A stretch of 8,262 nucleotides of DNA from Myxococcota bacterium (lineage in GTDB: Bacteria > Myxococcota > Polyangia > GCA-2747355 > JAKLHH01), in assembly GCA_022710245.1 (NCBI GenBank), contig JAKLHH010000286.1, positions 1 through 8,262 of the forward strand, read 5' to 3'. Below, in pieces: positions 5,434 through 8,262 of this stretch (positions are counted from its first letter, which is position 1; each line of letters opens with the position of its first letter). Below the pieces are notes generated by a model that ran no database searches, had not been told where the DNA came from, and saw only the letters and a program-made list of their open reading frames with translations. The position numbers were made by a program, and so were the translations under genes.

Positions 5434-6256
5434 AGAGGCGCCCCAGCACCGCGAGGACCAGGATGGCCGCGCCGGCGAGGAGGCGGTAGATCCCGAACGG
5501 GACAAAGCTGCGCCGCGAGACGTAGCGGAGCAGCCAGCCGATGCTCGCCCAGGCGATCACCAGCGAGACCGCGGCGCCGACGGCGAGCCGCGAGAGGTCG
5601 CCTGGCTGGAGCAGGTGCAGGCTCTTCAGCAGCTCGACGACGGTCGCGCCGCCGAGCGTGGGGATGGCGAGGTAGAAGGAGAAGGCGGTGGCGGTCGGCC
5701 GGTCGAGGCCGACGAGGAGCCCGCCGACGATGGACGCGCCCGAGCGCGAGACCCCGGGGATGAGCGCCAGCATCTGCGCGACGCCGATCAGCAGCGCCTG
5801 CCGCGGGGCGATGGTCTGGAGGCTGGTGGTGCGCGCCGCGTGCCTCCAGCGCTCGACGAGGAGGAAGGCGAGCCCCCCGACGATCAGCGTGGCGCCGATC
5901 ACCGTCGGGTTGAAGAGCGAGCGTTTGATCCAGCCATGCAGCGCGAGCCCGACCACCGCCGCCGGGAGGAACCCGATCAGCACGTCGAGCCAGAGGCGCC
6001 GCGCGCCGGCGGGCTCCGCGCGCTGGCTGGGCCGGCCGACGAGCGCCGCTGCCTGCGCGACGAGATCGCGGAAGTAGTAGAGCACCACCGCGATGATGGC
6101 CCCGAGCTGGATGAAGATCTCGAAGGTGCCGCCGATGCCGTGCTCGAAGCGGAGCGCCTTCGCGGCCACCACCAGGTGCCCGGTGGAGGAGATGGGGAGG
6201 AACTCGGTCAGCCCCTCGACGATGCCGAGGAGTGCCACCTGGAGCCAGACGTTCAA
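5432..6256 (-). CDS. uppP: Undecaprenyl-diphosphatase UppP (BacA family)
   Basis: A 274-residue integral inner-membrane enzyme that removes a phosphate from undecaprenyl pyrophosphate, regenerating the lipid carrier for peptidoglycan and other wall polymers; extra copies give bacitracin resistance. Both family signatures are intact: GIVEGLTEFLPISSTGHL (11-28), with Glu14, Glu18, Ser23/Ser24 and His27, and PGVSRSG (167-173) with the essential Arg171. Length and the pattern of hydrophobic helices match the family. The start must be the TTG at 6256: an in-frame TGA lies at 6260-6262, two codons upstream, and the first signature begins only ten residues in. GGGAG at 6265-6269 is 8 bases away. It lies 23 bases after terC and its stop overlaps the ribosome-binding site of the next gene. 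The weak start codon may keep its level low. Confidence 0.96.
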   Translation of the reverse strand: MNVWLQVALLGIVEGLTEFLPISSTGHLVVAAKALRFEHGIGGTFEIFIQLGAIIAVVLYYFRDLVAQAAALVGRPSQRAEPAGARRLWLDVLIGFLPAAVVGLALHGWIKRSLFNPTVIGATLIVGGLAFLLVERWRHAARTTSLQTIAPRQALLIGVAQMLALIPGVSRSGASIVGGLLVGLDRPTATAFSFYLAIPTLGGATVVELLKSLHLLQPGDLSRLAVGAAVSLVIAWASIGWLLRYVSRRSFVPFGIYRLLAGAAILVLAVLGRL

Positions 6257-6264
6257 CGCTCAGT

Positions 6265-6269
6265 CTCCC
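6265..6269 (-). promoter_or_regulatory. Ribosome-binding site for the TTG start of uppP
   Basis: GGGAG with an 8-base spacer to the TTG at 6256. Together with the in-frame TGA at 6260-6262 it supports TTG as the true uppP start. Confidence 0.7.
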
Positions 6270-6279
6270 GTGCCGGTGA

Positions 6280-7332
6280 TCACGGTGCCCCTCCGCCCTC
6301 GCCGCCGGAGGGCGGGTCCTCGCGCCCGCCGAAGAGGAGCGAGGCGACCATCCCAACCGCCAGCACCGCGCCGATGACCACCAGCGAGGTCCAGGCGGGG
6401 ATCGGGTAGTGGTGGCTGATGACCATCTTCACCCCCACGTAGGCCAGCACGAAGACGAGGCTGTACTGGAGGTAGTGGAAGCTCTTCAGGAGCTGCGCCA
6501 GCGCGAAGTAGAGAGAGCGGAGCCCGAGGATGGCGAAGATGTTCGAGGTGAAGACGATGAAGGGGTCGCGGGTGACCGCGAAGATCGCCGGGATCGAGTC
6601 CACCGCGAAGAGCACGTCGGAGCTCTCCACGATCAAGAGGACGAGGAAGAGCGGCGTGATCGCGCGGCGGCCGTCGATGCGGCTGAAGAAGGAGTGACCC
6701 TCGAAGCTCGGCGTCACGGGGTAGAGTCGCCGCACCAGCTTCACCAGCCGGTTGTTCTCCAGGTCGGGGTCGACCTCCGGCGAGATCAGCATGCGGATCG
6801 CGGTGATGATGAGGAAGCCGCCGAAGACGTAGATGGCCCAGGAGAACTTCTGGATCAGCACCACCCCGGCGCCGATCATCGCGCCGCGCATCAGCAGCGC
6901 GCCGAGGATGCCCCAGAAGAGGACGCGGTGCTGGAACTGCAGCGGCACCCCGAAGTGACGGAAGATGAGCGCGATGACGAAGATGTTGTCGAGGCTGAGC
7001 GACTTCTCGATCAGGTAGCCGGTGAGGTACTCGATGGCAGCGACCTCGCCGGAGATCAGGTAGCGCAGGTTGGGACCGCTCCCGATCGTGCGCATGTCCT
7101 TCGAGAGCTCGACGAGCTGCTCGCCGCCGTAGATCCCCACCCCGAGCCAGTGGTGCTTGTAGATGAAGTAGACAGCCACGTTGAAGAGCAGCGAGAGGCC
7201 GATCCACATCGCCGTCCAGAGCAGCGCCTCGCGGGCGCCGATCACGTGGTCCTTGCGGTTGAGGATCCCGAGATCGAGCGCCATGAAGAGGAGCACGAGC
7301 GCGATGAAGCCTGCCCATAGCCAGATGATCAT
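6280..7332 (-). CDS. TerC/Alx family membrane transporter
   Basis: A 350-residue inner-membrane protein of the TerC family, in the Alx branch, which is linked to manganese export and, in E. coli, to alkaline induction; tellurite resistance is a further family trait. Roughly nine hydrophobic helices are visible. The two signature blocks are intact: YLIEKSLSLDNIFV (106-119), with Asp115 and Asn116, and VESSDVLFAVDSIPAIFAVT (235-254), with Glu236, Asp239 and Asp245, followed by TSNIFAILGLRSLYF (262-276). The loop between the second helix and the first signature (about 61-100) seems some 25-30 residues longer than in E. coli Alx, and the tail is Gly/Pro-rich. The ATG at 7332 has AGGGGG 4 bases upstream, but that site is inside a hairpin. 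It is probably the first gene of a minus-strand operon with uppP. Confidence 0.92.
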   Translation of the reverse strand: MIIWLWAGFIALVLLFMALDLGILNRKDHVIGAREALLWTAMWIGLSLLFNVAVYFIYKHHWLGVGIYGGEQLVELSKDMRTIGSGPNLRYLISGEVAAIEYLTGYLIEKSLSLDNIFVIALIFRHFGVPLQFQHRVLFWGILGALLMRGAMIGAGVVLIQKFSWAIYVFGGFLIITAIRMLISPEVDPDLENNRLVKLVRRLYPVTPSFEGHSFFSRIDGRRAITPLFLVLLIVESSDVLFAVDSIPAIFAVTRDPFIVFTSNIFAILGLRSLYFALAQLLKSFHYLQYSLVFVLAYVGVKMVISHHYPIPAWTSLVVIGAVLAVGMVASLLFGGREDPPSGGEGGGAP

Positions 7333-7334
7333 CG

Positions 7335-7351
7335 CGCCCCCTGCGGGAGCG
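7335..7351 (-). promoter_or_regulatory. Hairpin masking the terC ribosome-binding site
   Basis: On the minus strand CGCTCCC (7351-7345), loop GCA, GGGGGCG (7341-7335) can form a 7-bp stem with one G-U pair. The 3' arm contains most of the Shine-Dalgarno AGGGGG (7342-7337) and ends two bases before the ATG. Translation could be limited until the stem opens. Two or three more G+C hairpins lie in the same 129-base leader (7356-7368, 7383-7394, 7424-7438). The known Mn-sensing yybP-ykoY motif was looked for by eye and not recognised. Confidence 0.45.
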
Positions 7352-7423
7352 GTGACCGGGCACCCCGGGAAAGGGCCTCGCCGGCGCGAGCGCCCCGCTG
7401 AGGCTGGCGACGGTGATGAGACT

Positions 7424-7438
7424 GGCGCCAGAGGCGCC
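7424..7438 (-). other. Palindromic stem-loop in the terC upstream gap
   Basis: GGCGCC, three bases, GGCGCC: a perfect 6-bp stem with a 3-base loop, 23 bases after the stop of the saccharopine-dehydrogenase-like gene. It might end that gene's message, but no T tract follows on the minus strand. Because GGCGCC is itself a palindrome, it is also a direct repeat. Confidence 0.35.
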
Positions 7439-7461
7439 GCTGGGGGACGTGCACCATCAGC

Positions 7462-8262
7462 TCAGGCGATGGTCTGCGAGAGCTCCACGCCGCGCTGCTT
7501 GAGCCCCTCCATCATCGCGTCGATGAACCGCTGATCGCCGCCGAAGAGCTCGGGGGGGAGGACGCCGGGGCGCTTCAGCTCGCCGCGCGCCAGCATGCGC
7601 GCCACGATCACGCAGGGGAAGCCGGTCGTGCGCGCCATCGACGTGTAGCCGGTCTTCGGGTCGTACTCGTCGTAGAGATCCCAGGTGTAGGTCTTGTGCG
7701 CGCCGCCCACCGTGCCCTCCGCCTCGACGCGCATCACCGTCAGGTCGGCCTCGCCCTCGGGGAGCTTCCAGGCCTTGAAGAGGAGCTTCTGCGTGAGGTC
7801 CATCGGGCGCACGCTGGCGCCGCCGGCGAGCTGCACCGGCTCGAGGGAGAAGAAGCCCGTCTCGCGGAGCATCCGCATCCGCTCCGCGTGGCCCGGGAAG
7901 CGCATCGTCTTCTCCTTCATGTTGGGGCACTTCAGCGTGAAGGCGAGGCTGCGCAGCCCGTCGGTGTTGAAGGCCTCCAGCGTGCCCACGCGAGGCAGGT
8001 CGACGAGCTCGATGTCGGTCAGCGCTGGCTTCACCACCAGCTTGCCATGCTCGACCCAGCGCGCCGGGCGGGTGTACTCCTCGATCACGTCGACCGCCGA
8101 GAAGACGATGCGGTACTCGTAGGGCCAGACGCGCCGGCGCGGCAGGCCGCCGACCAGGATCAGCAGCCGCTCGGGCTTCTCCAGCAGGTGAGTGGCGCGG
8201 CCGCAGAGGAGGTTGGAGAGCCCCGGCGCGACCCCGCAGTCGACCACCGCGGTGACGCCGCG
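7462..8262 (-). CDS. Saccharopine dehydrogenase-like oxidoreductase, C-terminal part
   Basis: The last 266 residues of a gene whose start lies beyond the right edge, so the N-terminal NAD(P)-binding Rossmann half is not seen. The visible part matches the saccharopine dehydrogenase/reductase family: VVDCGVAPGLSNLLCG near its start, YEYRIVFSAVDVIEEYTRPA, LEAFNTDGLRSLAFTL, MRFPGHAERMRMLRETGFF, and late TSMARTTGFPCVIVARMLA and RPGVLPPELFG. Family members act on saccharopine (lysine metabolism), carboxynorspermidine (polyamine synthesis) or unknown substrates; the C-terminal half alone does not decide among them. It is open through the edge with no interruption. Its stop is followed by a 129-base gap before terC, so it may or may not share a transcript with terC. 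Confidence 0.88.
   Translation of the reverse strand, partial: RGVTAVVDCGVAPGLSNLLCGRATHLLEKPERLLILVGGLPRRRVWPYEYRIVFSAVDVIEEYTRPARWVEHGKLVVKPALTDIELVDLPRVGTLEAFNTDGLRSLAFTLKCPNMKEKTMRFPGHAERMRMLRETGFFSLEPVQLAGGASVRPMDLTQKLLFKAWKLPEGEADLTVMRVEAEGTVGGAHKTYTWDLYDEYDPKTGYTSMARTTGFPCVIVARMLARGELKRPGVLPPELFGGDQRFIDAMMEGLKQRGVELSQTIA

Noticed and set aside
4539..6356. A 605-codon minus-strand frame across uppP and its neighbours
   Set aside because: It is out of frame with four well-supported genes and is Arg/Pro/Ala-rich with no recognisable motif.
3542..6409. A 955-codon open frame on the plus strand
   Set aside because: It runs antisense across the FHA-GGDEF, Nudix, lipocalin-like and uppP genes, has Arg/His/Asp/Glu-rich low-complexity composition and no domain. 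It is an effect of G/C-ending codons on the other strand.
6409..7320. A 303-codon plus-strand frame opposite terC
   Set aside because: It is highly acidic and repetitive in Glu/Asp/His, exactly the antisense image of hydrophobic TerC codons.
7333..7461. yybP-ykoY manganese riboswitch upstream of terC
   Set aside because: The conserved GGGGAGUA-like core was not found by eye; only generic G+C hairpins are present.

Overview
This is a gene-dense stretch of a very G+C-rich bacterial chromosome. Third codon positions are almost always G or C, so the non-coding strand stays open for hundreds of codons and produces many false reading frames. Starts are a mix of ATG, GTG and TTG. The gene content suggests a Gram-negative, delta-proteobacterial or myxobacterial type of organism: a lipoprotein, several Sec-exported proteins, an FHA-GGDEF regulator, a TerC/Alx transporter, UppP, and a saccharopine-dehydrogenase-like enzyme. 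That placement is an inference from style and content; there is no rRNA or marker gene. No tRNA, IS element, CRISPR array or phage gene is visible, and no gap between genes exceeds 300 bases.

Layout. (1) Bases 1-175 hold no gene I can assign. (2) On the minus strand, a secreted DUF4142-type protein (1099-1671) is followed after 2 bases by a DUF5996-type protein (176-1096), a tight gene pair. (3) Divergent from it, on the plus strand, lie a membrane-anchored SLT lytic transglycosylase (1858-2490) and then a two-gene unit: a 57-residue MerR-like helix-turn-helix protein (2596-2769) and an 86-residue exported His/Trp/Tyr-rich protein (2778-3038), with four 11-bp tandem repeats after it. (4) From 3096 to the right edge everything is on the minus strand. 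In transcription order: a partial saccharopine-dehydrogenase-like gene (from beyond 8262 to 7462), terC (7332-6280), uppP (6256-5432, TTG start), a small exported lipocalin-like protein (5422-5018), a Nudix hydrolase (5002-4577), an FHA-GGDEF protein (4546-3611), and an exported single-pass membrane protein (3521-3096). Gaps from terC to the FHA-GGDEF gene are only 9 to 30 bases, so these five are probably one operon.

Function. The minus-strand cluster mixes envelope upkeep (UppP recycles the undecaprenyl carrier), metal homeostasis (TerC/Alx family), nucleotide-pool cleaning or salvage (Nudix) and cyclic-dinucleotide signalling (FHA-GGDEF). The plus strand adds a peptidoglycan-cutting enzyme. 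I do not see a complete new defence or biosynthetic system. The best leads are: an FHA-GGDEF protein that keeps the catalytic GGDEF motif but has Ala where the guanine-contacting Asp is expected, and no RxxD inhibition site; a DUF4142 protein whose mature part has no histidine; a hairpin that pairs with the terC ribosome-binding site; and a likely leaderless GTG start for the lytic transglycosylase.
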